From assembly GCA_903823545.1 (NCBI GenBank), contig CAIJTL010001636.1, positions 1-6,284 on the forward strand: 6,284 bases of DNA. Direction: 5' to 3'. The position numbers and the translations under genes were made by a program. Below, one piece after another: positions 1 to 5,960 of this stretch. The notes under the pieces are model-generated. The model did not search any database, was not told the DNA's origin, and was given only the letters and a program-made list of their open reading frames with translations. This DNA comes from an uncultured Planctomycetaceae bacterium (lineage in GTDB: Bacteria; Planctomycetota; Planctomycetia; Planctomycetales; Planctomycetaceae). Numbering within the stretch: the first letter of the stretch is position 1; every line of letters starts with the position of its first letter.

Positions 1-32
1 ATGACAGAATTGTTTATTGTTTGAAGCATTCG

Positions 33-54
33 CCCTCGCTGTCGCATCGGGTTA
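33..54 (-). repeat. Degenerate copy of a dispersed planctomycete-type intergenic repeat
   Basis: The 22 bases here match the core of the repeat at 1705-1726 in 19 of 22 positions and lie in the same orientation (both read CCCTCGCTG on the plus strand). It sits just upstream of the esterase gene, between a possible promoter region and the ribosome binding site. A single 19/22 match could be chance, but two better copies nearby make common ancestry likely. The copy seems to be decaying. Any role (transcript end, protein binding site, or inert mobile remnant) is unknown. Confidence 0.5.
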
Positions 55-90
55 TTTTTGGGCCTCGCGTTTCACCCCGAAATCATCACG

Positions 91-95
91 AAGGA
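91..95 (+). promoter_or_regulatory. Ribosome binding site that fixes the esterase start
   Basis: AAGGA lies six bases before the ATG at 102, a normal Shine-Dalgarno spacing. An in-frame TTG at 21 would add 27 residues ahead of the signal peptide and has no comparable site, so the ATG at 102 is preferred. Confidence 0.7.
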
Positions 96-101
96 TCATC
101 C

Positions 102-1283
102 ATGCGAATGTTGTTGCCGTGCGTGCTGTTGTTGCTCATCACCTCTTCTGCGAACGCTCAAAACATCGGGCCGGAGCCGACGCTCCTTTGGCCGGATGGG
201 GCACCGGGAGCGGTGGGAAAAGATGAGGGTGACACTCCGACCGTTCGCGTTTATCTGCCGCCTAAAGAGAGGGCGACAGGTGCCGGTGTGGTGATTTGCC
301 CTGGAGGCGGATATGGCATCCTGGCGTATGACCATGAAGGGGCGCAGGTGGCGAAATGGTTCAATCGAATTGGTGTCGCGGGATTTGTTCTGCGGTATCG
401 ACACGCGCCGAAATATCGCCATCCAACTCCGTTAGGGGACGCTCAGCGAGTGTTGCGATTTGTGCGAGCGAACTCGGAGAAGTACGGGATCGCCAAGAAC
501 CGACTTGGTGTGCTGGGCTTTTCGGCGGGAGGCCACTTGGCCTCGACGGTGGCGACGCACTTTGATCTTGGTAAGTCCGACGCGGCTGATCCGGTTGATC
601 GAGAAAGCTGCCGACCGAGCTTTGCTGTGTTGTGTTATCCGGTCATCAGCCTCACTGAACCGTGGGGACATGGTGGATCGGCCAAAAACTTGCTCGGTGA
701 AAAACCGGATGCGGCGCTGCTTGAGAATCTGTCGAATGACAAGCAAGTGACATCCGAAACGCCGCCGACGTTCTTGTTTCATACGGGTGAAGACACGGGG
801 GTTCCTGTGGCGAACTCGCTGGCGTTTTACAGTGCGTGCGTCAAAGCCAAGGTTCCTGCGGAATTGCATATCTATCAAATGGGGCCACACGGAGTTGGCT
901 TGGCTCCGGCGGACGCAGCGGTGAGTGGCTGGAAAGACCGGCTCGCTGATTGGATGAAAGCGAACGCTCTATTGGCCGATGTGAAGCGAGTTGAGTTGAA
1001 AGGTTCCGTCAAACTGAATGGCAAGCCGCTGCGTTGGGGCATGATCACTCTGATGCCAAACGGGTCGGCCAATCAACCTTCTGCGTGGGCGATGATCAAC
1101 AACGGTAGTTTCACAATCCCAGCACATCGTGGAGCCGTGGTCGGTGACAACCAAGTCCTGGTCCACAACTGGGGCGGAGTTGAGCCGCGACCGACGATCG
1201 AAGACGCGGTGACCTACGATCGAGGGATCGTCTTCAGGGTCGCCGAGCCCAACAACGAACTCACGCTGGAGTTGAAGGACTGA
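102..1283 (+). CDS. Secreted alpha/beta-hydrolase (esterase type) with C-terminal beta-rich domain
   Basis: Predicted exported hydrolase of 393 residues, of the acetylxylan-esterase/BD-FAE-like group; the substrate is probably an ester on a polysaccharide, but this is inferred from family only. Residues 1-19 form a signal peptide (short basic start, Leu-rich core, cleavage after ANA), so it acts outside the cytoplasm. The oxyanion-side loop is CPGGGYG (66-72). The nucleophile elbow is GFSAGG with Ser141. The likely acid is Asp231 in GEDTGVP and the base is His263 in GPHGVG, giving a complete triad. The hydrolase fold ends near residue 292. Residues about 298-393 are an added domain beginning KGSVKLNGKPL, resembling the carboxypeptidase-regulatory/transthyretin-like beta domains common in planctomycete exported proteins. 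The gene stands alone on its strand and converges on rsmB. Enzyme class is confident; exact substrate is not known. Confidence 0.9.
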   Translation: MRMLLPCVLLLLITSSANAQNIGPEPTLLWPDGAPGAVGKDEGDTPTVRVYLPPKERATGAGVVICPGGGYGILAYDHEGAQVAKWFNRIGVAGFVLRYRHAPKYRHPTPLGDAQRVLRFVRANSEKYGIAKNRLGVLGFSAGGHLASTVATHFDLGKSDAADPVDRESCRPSFAVLCYPVISLTEPWGHGGSAKNLLGEKPDAALLENLSNDKQVTSETPPTFLFHTGEDTGVPVANSLAFYSACVKAKVPAELHIYQMGPHGVGLAPADAAVSGWKDRLADWMKANALLADVKRVELKGSVKLNGKPLRWGMITLMPNGSANQPSAWAMINNGSFTIPAHRGAVVGDNQVLVHNWGGVEPRPTIEDAVTYDRGIVFRVAEPNNELTLELKD

Positions 1284-1331
1284 TCTGGAGCGGGAGTTTG
1301 CTTCAGCGAACCGGGAGCGTTCGTGGTAGCA

Positions 1332-1357
1332 CACTAGCCTGAAGCGCAAGCGAGGGA
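1332..1357 (+). repeat. Dispersed repeat, copy 1 (inverted relative to copy 2)
   Basis: A 26-base element beginning CACTAGCC and ending AGCGAGGGA. It matches the reverse complement of 1704-1729 with only three differences. The two copies face each other across the hairpin at 1476-1553. I recall elements of this wording scattered between genes in planctomycete genomes, but cannot check copy number here. Confidence 0.75.
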
Positions 1358-1475
1358 TTGCGATGAACCTCCCGCACATGAGCGATTTGAAATTGCGGTG
1401 CTCTGTGCTCAGGGAGGTGCGACGTGAAAAAGAGCGTTGCCACTCGAGCTCTGATGTGAGCCTAAACGGAAAGAG

Positions 1476-1560
1476 GGGAACACTAATCGGCGCTCATTGG
1501 CACTAATCTCAGGCGGTCTTCATCAGTGCTGATCAGCGCCGATTAGTGTTCCCATTTTTT
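1476..1560 (+). terminator. Long hairpin with T-run; probable terminator and repeat element
   Basis: The outer arms GGGAACACTAATCGGCGCT (1476-1494) and its exact reverse complement (1535-1553) form 19 perfect base pairs. Pairing continues in the same register to 1507/1522: over 32 positions there are 28 Watson-Crick pairs, two G-T wobbles (1498/1531, 1499/1530) and two mismatches (1495/1534, 1505/1524), with a 14-base loop. Six T's follow at 1555-1560, which fits an intrinsic terminator for the plus-strand esterase, 193 bases past its stop. The stem is much longer than an ordinary terminator and contains a direct repeat of CACTAATC spaced 20 bases (1481 and 1501). It may therefore be a mobile palindromic element that also terminates transcription. 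Confidence 0.65.
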
Positions 1561-1703
1561 CAGGCTTTCCGTCGATTGCGCTTCCAGATTCTTCATTTCA
1601 TTTCGACTCGCAAGGACTCGACGGGAGGTAGGGAGGTCATAGAGTGTTTCGCTTAAATGACAAACCAACGGCGTTACGTCAAAGCGAGTGATCGCGACGA
1701 ACT

Positions 1704-1729
1704 TCCCTCGCTGGCGCGTCGGGCTAGTG
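1704..1729 (-). repeat. Dispersed repeat, copy 2
   Basis: Read on the minus strand this starts CACTAGCC and ends AGCGAGGGA, with 23 of 26 bases shared with copy 1 at 1332-1357. The spurious minus-strand translation through it gives SPTRQRG, a string I associate with many hypothetical planctomycete ORFs that are probably repeat-derived. The copy lies about 105 bases beyond the rsmB stop. Confidence 0.75.
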
Positions 1730-1818
1730 CGAGACACGCAACCGAGAAGGTCCTCGCTTCATGAATAATGCCGGCTCAACGGAGTGCCACGCTCTGCGGG
1801 ATGAGTGCCGTTGGATTC

Positions 1819-1831
1819 AGGCGAGCCGCCT
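1819..1831 (-). other. Small stem-loop just after the rsmB stop
   Basis: AGGCG and CGCCT form a 5-bp stem with a 3-base loop, beginning three bases after the rsmB stop codon at 1835-1837. A second weak dyad (CAACGG at 1777-1782 with CCGTTG at 1808-1813) lies beyond it. Neither is followed by a T-run on the minus strand, so an intrinsic terminator is not supported. They may be chance or part of another repeat. Confidence 0.25.
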
Positions 1832-1834
1832 GCT

Positions 1835-3787
1835 CTAGGTTGATCGCAGCAAACTTTGGAATCCGCCGTCGGCGGGGCTGCCGGGGATCAGCTCATTGGT
1901 CATTTCCAGTGTGAGCTTCTTTCGGAAATGTCCGACCGCTTCAACGACGGCGGTGTTCTCATCGGGCTCGATGCTGCAAGTGGAGTACAAGATTCGCCCA
2001 CCTGGCTTCAGGCGATCGGCGGCGGCGAGGATGAGGCGAAGCTGAATTCGCGACAGCTCTTCGAGGTCATCCGCTTGAATTCGCCAGCGAGCATCCGGAC
2101 GTTTTCCGAGAACTCCAGTGTTTGAGCATGGGGCGTCAATCAGGATCGCATCGAACGGCCCTTCCGGGAGATCAAGGGTTTCGTTCGAGATCACCTTGGT
2201 CTCAACGATCGTGATTCCGAGGCGGCGGCAGTTTTCATCGACTCGCTTCAGTCGCTCTTCGCTGACGTCGGTCGCGATGATGCGTCCTTCGTTTCGCATG
2301 AGTTCCGCAATGTGCGTGGTCTTCGTTCCCGGGGCCGAACAGAGATCGAGAATCATCTCGCCCGGTTGCGGAGCGAGCAGTACGGCGACTCGCTGCGCCG
2401 ATTCATCTTGAACGACGAACCAACCTTCGTTGAAGCCAGGCAAGCGGTCGATGCGGACGGGGGCGTCTCGACGAGTTATGGATGATGTTGCTGTTGGTTG
2501 TGTCGCGTCTTGAATCGACGCGTCTTGAGGTTCGCCGTCTTGAGTTGCCGCAGCGGCGTTGTCAGCGTCGCTGCTCTCCTCCGTCGCATTCCGGTTTTCG
2601 TCCGACGAACTCTCATTCAAGTCGAGTGCGGACTCGTCCACCTCAAGCTTAGTCTCGCTCACATCCGGCGAGGATTCGCTGGTGAGGTTCGACAAGCTCG
2701 AGCCGTCGTCGTCCGCAGCCGCATCGAGTTCATCGCTTAAGAGGAGGTCAACGGAGGCAACGGATTCCCCAGCTGATTGTTGTTCTGCCGACGCGGAGTT
2801 CGTCGTACCGAGCCAAATTGACGAGGGAAATTCGCCCGGTCGGGCGGCGATACCGGCTGCGGCGAATGCGGCGAGGAGGGTCTCACGATCGGTTCGGAGA
2901 GTGTTGACTCGCAGGCAAAGCGGCGACGGCGTATTGAACCAGAAGCCGAGCCGGCAGAGTTCGGAAAAATCAAAACGTGTTGACCAACGCTCCAGCAACC
3001 ACAAAGGGAGGCTGAACGCTTTCGCTAAATAAGCGAGCGGCTTGTCAGCCGGATCGGCGAACGTCGGCTCTTCCAACAATCGAAAGCGACCGAATGTCGT
3101 CGGGATCGAACGTGAAGTTGGCACTTCAATTTGAGCAGGCGAAAAGGTCCGAGTGATCCCTCGCAACACGCCGTTGGCAAACGAGACCCATTCGGGGCGT
3201 CCCATCCAGCGGGCGAGTTCGACGGTCTCATCGCATGCCGCATGTGCTGGGATGCCGTCGCAGATTGCTAGTTGATAAACGCCAAGCCGCAGCAACATCC
3301 ACAACGCGGTTTCGACTTGTGCTCTCGGTCGATTCACCGACTTTTCAAGGATTGCGTCGAGCGTTGCTTTGCGGCGGACGACACCGAACGTCAACTCTGT
3401 CGCCAGCCGACGTTCAATCGGTGGAAGGTCAGAGCGCACGAAGGCACGTTCCAAGTGATCGGTCACGTATTCGTCCGAGTTCACCGCCGTCATCAAAGTC
3501 GCGAGGGCCACTTGTCGCGATGTTTTTCCGATCGGGAATTCCAAGGCAGGGGGCGGCGCGGAATTCTGCCAATCGTCACGTCCGGAATCTCGGTCTTGCG
3601 GGGGCCTGCTTCCGTATTGGCCTTGCCCGAATCTCGGAGGCCCTCGTCGATTGTCGCTCCTGCGATCGTCATAACCTCGCGGGCCTTGCTGTCCAAATCG
3701 GCCACCTGAGGAACCACCGCGAAAAGGTTGTTGACCGAATCGGCGTCCATTGGAATCGCGGCTGCCATCATCGTGTTGTTGTGTCAT
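1835..3787 (-). CDS. rsmB: 16S rRNA (cytosine-C5)-methyltransferase RsmB, with N-terminal tail and acidic insertion
   Basis: SAM-dependent enzyme that makes 5-methylcytosine in 16S rRNA (C967 in E. coli). It has 650 residues against roughly 430-450 for typical RsmB. In order: a disordered Gly/Arg/Gln/Asp tail (1-76) with three RFGQ motifs; a NusB-type RNA-binding domain (about 87-215); a linker/N1 domain ending near SSIWL (322-326); an acidic low-complexity insertion (about 327-440); then the catalytic domain, resuming at RLPGFNEGWFVVQDESAQ. SAM motif I is DLCSAPGTKT (481-490). Motif IV is DAPCSNTG with Cys554, and motif VI is STCS with Cys604; these are the two cysteines of m5C RNA methyltransferases, the TC cysteine being the nucleophile in this family. 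The ATG at 3787 shares a base with the aroA stop (TAATG), so translation is probably coupled. A GTG four codons upstream is less likely. The family is certain; the exact target base is inferred. Confidence 0.93.
   Translation of the reverse strand: MTQQHDDGSRDSNGRRFGQQPFRGGSSGGRFGQQGPRGYDDRRSDNRRGPPRFGQGQYGSRPPQDRDSGRDDWQNSAPPPALEFPIGKTSRQVALATLMTAVNSDEYVTDHLERAFVRSDLPPIERRLATELTFGVVRRKATLDAILEKSVNRPRAQVETALWMLLRLGVYQLAICDGIPAHAACDETVELARWMGRPEWVSFANGVLRGITRTFSPAQIEVPTSRSIPTTFGRFRLLEEPTFADPADKPLAYLAKAFSLPLWLLERWSTRFDFSELCRLGFWFNTPSPLCLRVNTLRTDRETLLAAFAAAGIAARPGEFPSSIWLGTTNSASAEQQSAGESVASVDLLLSDELDAAADDDGSSLSNLTSESSPDVSETKLEVDESALDLNESSSDENRNATEESSDADNAAAATQDGEPQDASIQDATQPTATSSITRRDAPVRIDRLPGFNEGWFVVQDESAQRVAVLLAPQPGEMILDLCSAPGTKTTHIAELMRNEGRIIATDVSEERLKRVDENCRRLGITIVETKVISNETLDLPEGPFDAILIDAPCSNTGVLGKRPDARWRIQADDLEELSRIQLRLILAAADRLKPGGRILYSTCSIEPDENTAVVEAVGHFRKKLTLEMTNELIPGSPADGGFQSLLRST
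2506..2550 (-). repeat. 15-base tandem repeat inside rsmB, three units
   Basis: CGTCTTGA recurs at 2506, 2521 and 2536, exactly 15 bases apart, so three 15-base units lie head to tail. On the coding (minus) strand this gives the pentapeptide series QDGEP, QDASI, QDATQ at RsmB residues 416-430, within the acidic insertion. The exact period and preserved reading frame suggest growth by slippage or tandem duplication. Confidence 0.8.
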
Positions 3788-5067
3788 TACCGTCCGCACA
3801 ATCGTTCGAGGTCTTCAAAGAAACGAGGGTAAGTCTTCGCCGTGCAGCTTGGATTTTCAATCCGAATTCCCGGCGTTCGTAGGCCGACAAGTGCGAAGCT
3901 CATCGCCATTCGGTGATCATCGTAGGTTTCAATCGTTGCTGGTTGCGGGATGCCCGGATGAATGGTCATACCGTCGGGGTATTCGTCAGCAGTTAAACCG
4001 AGCCGTCTGAGTTCTGTGACGACGGCCGAAATTCGATCCGTTTCTTTGTGACGGACGTGAGCGATATTTCGGATCGTGGTCGGACCGTCCGCAAAGACTG
4101 CGACTGCCGCCAAGGTCTGGGCGGTATCGCTGATCGCATTCATGTCGATGTCGATCCCGTGCAGTCGTCGACCTCGAACCGTAGTTTCGTTCTGTCCAAT
4201 CGAAACGTCGCAACCCATCATTGCGAGCGAGTCTACGAAGTGGAGATCACCTTGCAGCGATGTTTTGCCGAGACCCTTCACGGTGATTTCGCCGCCAGTG
4301 ATGGCTGCAGCCGCAAAGAAGTAGCTGGCCGCTGATGCGTCGGGCTCAATGTCGTATGTGATGCCGTAGTAGCCGGTTGGTGGAATTTGCAGGCTGCCAT
4401 CACTTTCGCGGATGACGGTTGCGCCAAATTGCTGCATGACGCCAACGGTCATGTCGATATATGGTTCCGAAACAAGGCCGCCTGAAATTTCTAGATTGAC
4501 CGTTGATTTCGCGCATGGGGCGGCCATCAACAAGGCGCTGAGATATTGGCTTGAGATATTGCCTGCAACGGTTGCTCGGCCACCATTGAGGCCATTGGCA
4601 ACGACTTCAACAGGTGGGCAACCACTTTCTGTGGCGCACTTCACGTTGGCGCCAAGTGCGTTCAATGCTTGGACGAGGTCAAGAATTGGGCGCTGCCGCA
4701 TCCGCGAGTTGCCATCCAATCGAAATTGCCCGATGCCGACCGAGCATGCCGCGGTCAGGAATCGGATGCTCGTCCCGCTGTTTTCCAGCCAGAGGTCAGC
4801 GGTGGTTTGCGGAAATCGACCGGAGCATCCCTGCAATTCCACAGACTTTTCTTCGGCATCGTGCTTGACCACCACGCCGAGTCTGCGGCAGCTTTCAAGC
4901 ATCACTCGTGTGTCTTGGCTGTCGAGGACATTGGTCAGTGTTGAATTTCCTCGAGCCAACGCCGCGATTACGAGTGCACGGTTCGTGAGGCTCTTTGATC
5001 CCGGCGGCCGCACCGTGGCATTGAGCGGAAGTCTCGCTGGCTCAATTAAGTAACAGTCAGCACCCAC
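3787..5067 (-). CDS. aroA: 3-phosphoshikimate 1-carboxyvinyltransferase (EPSP synthase)
   Basis: Joins phosphoenolpyruvate to shikimate-3-phosphate in the cytoplasmic shikimate pathway to chorismate; the target of glyphosate. All the usual blocks are present: [12 protein letters not shown] (Lys25), ENSGTSIR (95-102), SSQYLSALL (from 172), SDTAQT with Asp314, HKETDRI with Lys341/Glu342, DDHRMAMS with Arg386, and CTAKTYP with Lys411. With the GTG start at 5067 the protein is 426 residues, and Asp314, Glu342, Arg386 and Lys411 fall at or within one residue of the E. coli positions (313, 341, 386, 411), which supports this start. AGGGGA nine bases upstream is a good ribosome binding site. The frame stays open to an ATG at 5271, but those 68 codons look unlike the family and lack a binding site. 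The residue after the SIR motif is Phe where E. coli has Pro101. First gene of an operon with rsmB. Confidence 0.95.
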   Translation of the reverse strand: MGADCYLIEPARLPLNATVRPPGSKSLTNRALVIAALARGNSTLTNVLDSQDTRVMLESCRRLGVVVKHDAEEKSVELQGCSGRFPQTTADLWLENSGTSIRFLTAACSVGIGQFRLDGNSRMRQRPILDLVQALNALGANVKCATESGCPPVEVVANGLNGGRATVAGNISSQYLSALLMAAPCAKSTVNLEISGGLVSEPYIDMTVGVMQQFGATVIRESDGSLQIPPTGYYGITYDIEPDASAASYFFAAAAITGGEITVKGLGKTSLQGDLHFVDSLAMMGCDVSIGQNETTVRGRRLHGIDIDMNAISDTAQTLAAVAVFADGPTTIRNIAHVRHKETDRISAVVTELRRLGLTADEYPDGMTIHPGIPQPATIETYDDHRMAMSFALVGLRTPGIRIENPSCTAKTYPRFFEDLERLCGR

Positions 5068-5076
5068 AGATTGGAG

Positions 5077-5082
5077 TCCCCT
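5077..5082 (-). promoter_or_regulatory. Ribosome binding site that fixes the GTG start of aroA
   Basis: Read on the minus strand, AGGGGA precedes the GTG at 5067 by nine bases. No similar site precedes the upstream in-frame ATG at 5271 or the GTG 48 codons into that longer frame. It therefore selects the 426-residue form, whose length and active-site numbering agree with E. coli EPSP synthase. Confidence 0.65.
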
Positions 5083-5306
5083 CGATTGATTGGTGAATAT
5101 GGCTAACCTCGGCTGTGTTTTGGCTTTCACTGCCGCGCCGCGTTTCTGAGAGTAACGTGAAATCAATCGGTCGTCGAACCTCGTTCCAACAAGGGCTGGG
5201 TTGTGAGTAATGGAGGAATAGATGTCAAAATCGAACGGATTTGTTTCTTGGGTTTGGCCAGTGCTCGACATTCGCGTGTCACGACCGTTTAGGCTGACAG
5301 CGAAGA

Positions 5307-5325
5307 GGTTGTTAGTAGAACAACC
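5307..5325. promoter_or_regulatory. Perfect 7-bp inverted repeat, possible operator
   Basis: GGTTGTT and AACAACC flank a five-base spacer AGTAG, a 19-base dyad in the divergent region. No T-run follows on either strand, so a terminator is unlikely. It could be a binding site for a dimeric regulator controlling aroA or the small gene, or chance. Confidence 0.35.
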
Positions 5326-5510
5326 GGCGTGGTTTCACCAATGTGCCATTCATGTGGATTCCGATTCTGCTGTAGCCGTAGATTCAACAGGCATCTTTTG
5401 CTTGTCGGACAACTCAATGTAGAAGCGGCAGAAAAGTTCAGGGAGCCGACAATAGTCAGCGGAGGTCGTTGGCGTCGTGGGTTAGGTCGAGAAAATCGGG
5501 ACGAGTTCAA

Positions 5511-5960
5511 ATGGCTGCGCGTGTTGCACTACTACTTGCATTTACCGGGTTCTTTGCAGTCGCATGGGAGTCCGACCAGAAAGCAGAGGCCAAGACTCTG
5601 GCGGCCAAGATTCGGCTTCCTGAGAGGCCGGTTTTTGGACAAAAAACTCCACCTGAGATTGCTGTGTCCCAAGTCAGTCGCGGATTGGTTATTTCATCCG
5701 AATCGGATTTCTCAAACTGTGTGCTGCCGAACGGGATAGTTCCGGGGACCTATCGAGTTGTGGATGGCAGAGGATCAGTCGGATGGGTCACGATTCCAGA
5801 ACGAAATGAGTCGCCTGAGCCTTTGCTCGAAGTGGTCAGTGAGCCGAAAAGACTCGACTTCTTTTCAAGCCAAAACTCTGACGGACGTTGGTATTTCATT
5901 CGGGCGGTCAACGCGCCGGTGATTGCATCACCTCAGGGAGAGAGTTCAGTCCTTCGATAA
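5511..5960 (+). CDS. Small predicted secreted protein of unknown function
   Basis: 149 residues from the ATG at 5511. Residues 3-19 are a hydrophobic stretch ending AVA before WES, so a cleaved signal peptide (or N-terminal anchor) is likely, placing the protein outside the cytoplasm. The mature part has no catalytic motif I recognise. It includes LPNGIVPGTYRVVDGRGSVG (72-91) and, near the end, DGRWYFIR (124-131), which resembles small planctomycete hypothetical proteins I recall only in outline. One Cys remains (Cys70). A TTG at 5469 would add 14 residues with several Arg; GGAGG stands only three bases before it, too close for a good site, while the ATG has only a weak GAG upstream, so the start is uncertain. 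Its last 53 bases overlap the convergent dehydrogenase gene. Confidence 0.65.
   Translation: MAARVALLLAFTGFFAVAWESDQKAEAKTLAAKIRLPERPVFGQKTPPEIAVSQVSRGLVISSESDFSNCVLPNGIVPGTYRVVDGRGSVGWVTIPERNESPEPLLEVVSEPKRLDFFSSQNSDGRWYFIRAVNAPVIASPQGESSVLR

Larger units (their letters stand above)
1284..1834. other. Gene-free gap between convergent genes, rich in repeats
   Basis: About 550 bases between the stop of the esterase and the stop of rsmB. It contains two inverted copies of a 26-base repeat (1332-1357 and 1704-1729), a long hairpin followed by a T-run (1476-1560), and small dyads near 1777-1831. I see no coding region: the only notable open frame (minus strand, 1543-1737, 64 codons) runs through one repeat copy and one hairpin arm, which accounts for its SPTRQRG-type wording, and lacks protein-like features. 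Both flanking genes end here, so this is a termination and repeat-harbouring zone, not a promoter region. Confidence 0.75.
5068..5510. other. Divergent gene-free region upstream of aroA and the small secreted gene
   Basis: About 440 bases between the aroA start and the small gene on the other strand. It should hold promoters for both directions, but I find none with convincing -35 and -10 boxes. One perfect TTGACA (minus strand, 5223-5228) lacks a good -10 partner, and TTGCTT/TAGAAG near 5398-5425 on the plus strand is weak. The region contains the dyad at 5307-5325 and an 11-base palindrome TTGTCGGACAA at 5402-5412. The aroA frame remains open as far as 5271, which I treat as chance. Confidence 0.6.

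Noticed and set aside
1..24. Short frame from the first base ending in TGA at 22-24, as the tail of an upstream gene
   Set aside because: Only seven codons are visible, so neither coding status nor identity can be supported.
1543..1737. Minus-strand 64-codon open frame with SPTRQRG
   Set aside because: It runs through a dispersed repeat copy and part of the long hairpin, has no ribosome binding site that I can see and no domain-like features. Best explained as a repeat-derived spurious ORF.
1777..1813. CAACGG/CCGTTG dyad as the rsmB terminator
   Set aside because: Only six pairs with a 25-base loop and no T-run on the minus strand; too weak for a terminator call.
2559..3032. Plus-strand Ser-rich open frame of 157 codons
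   Set aside because: It is the antisense of the acidic Ser/Asp/Glu insertion and adjoining rsmB sequence; its Ser richness mirrors that composition.
3235..3882. Plus-strand open frame of 215 codons
   Set aside because: It lies antisense to the NusB domain and N-terminal tail of rsmB, whose protein is clearly recognisable. The Arg/Ser-rich translation is typical of a shadow frame.
4412..5053. Plus-strand open frame of 213 codons
   Set aside because: Entirely antisense to conserved aroA motifs and shows no recognisable protein family.
5223..5228. Perfect TTGACA on the minus strand as an aroA promoter -35 box
   Set aside because: No acceptable -10 hexamer is found 15-19 bases downstream, so a promoter call is not supported.
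5329..5739. Plus-strand open frame of 136 codons overlapping the small secreted gene
   Set aside because: It is in a different frame from the 5511-5960 gene, which has a signal peptide and a more natural composition; this one is Arg/His/Leu-rich without structure.
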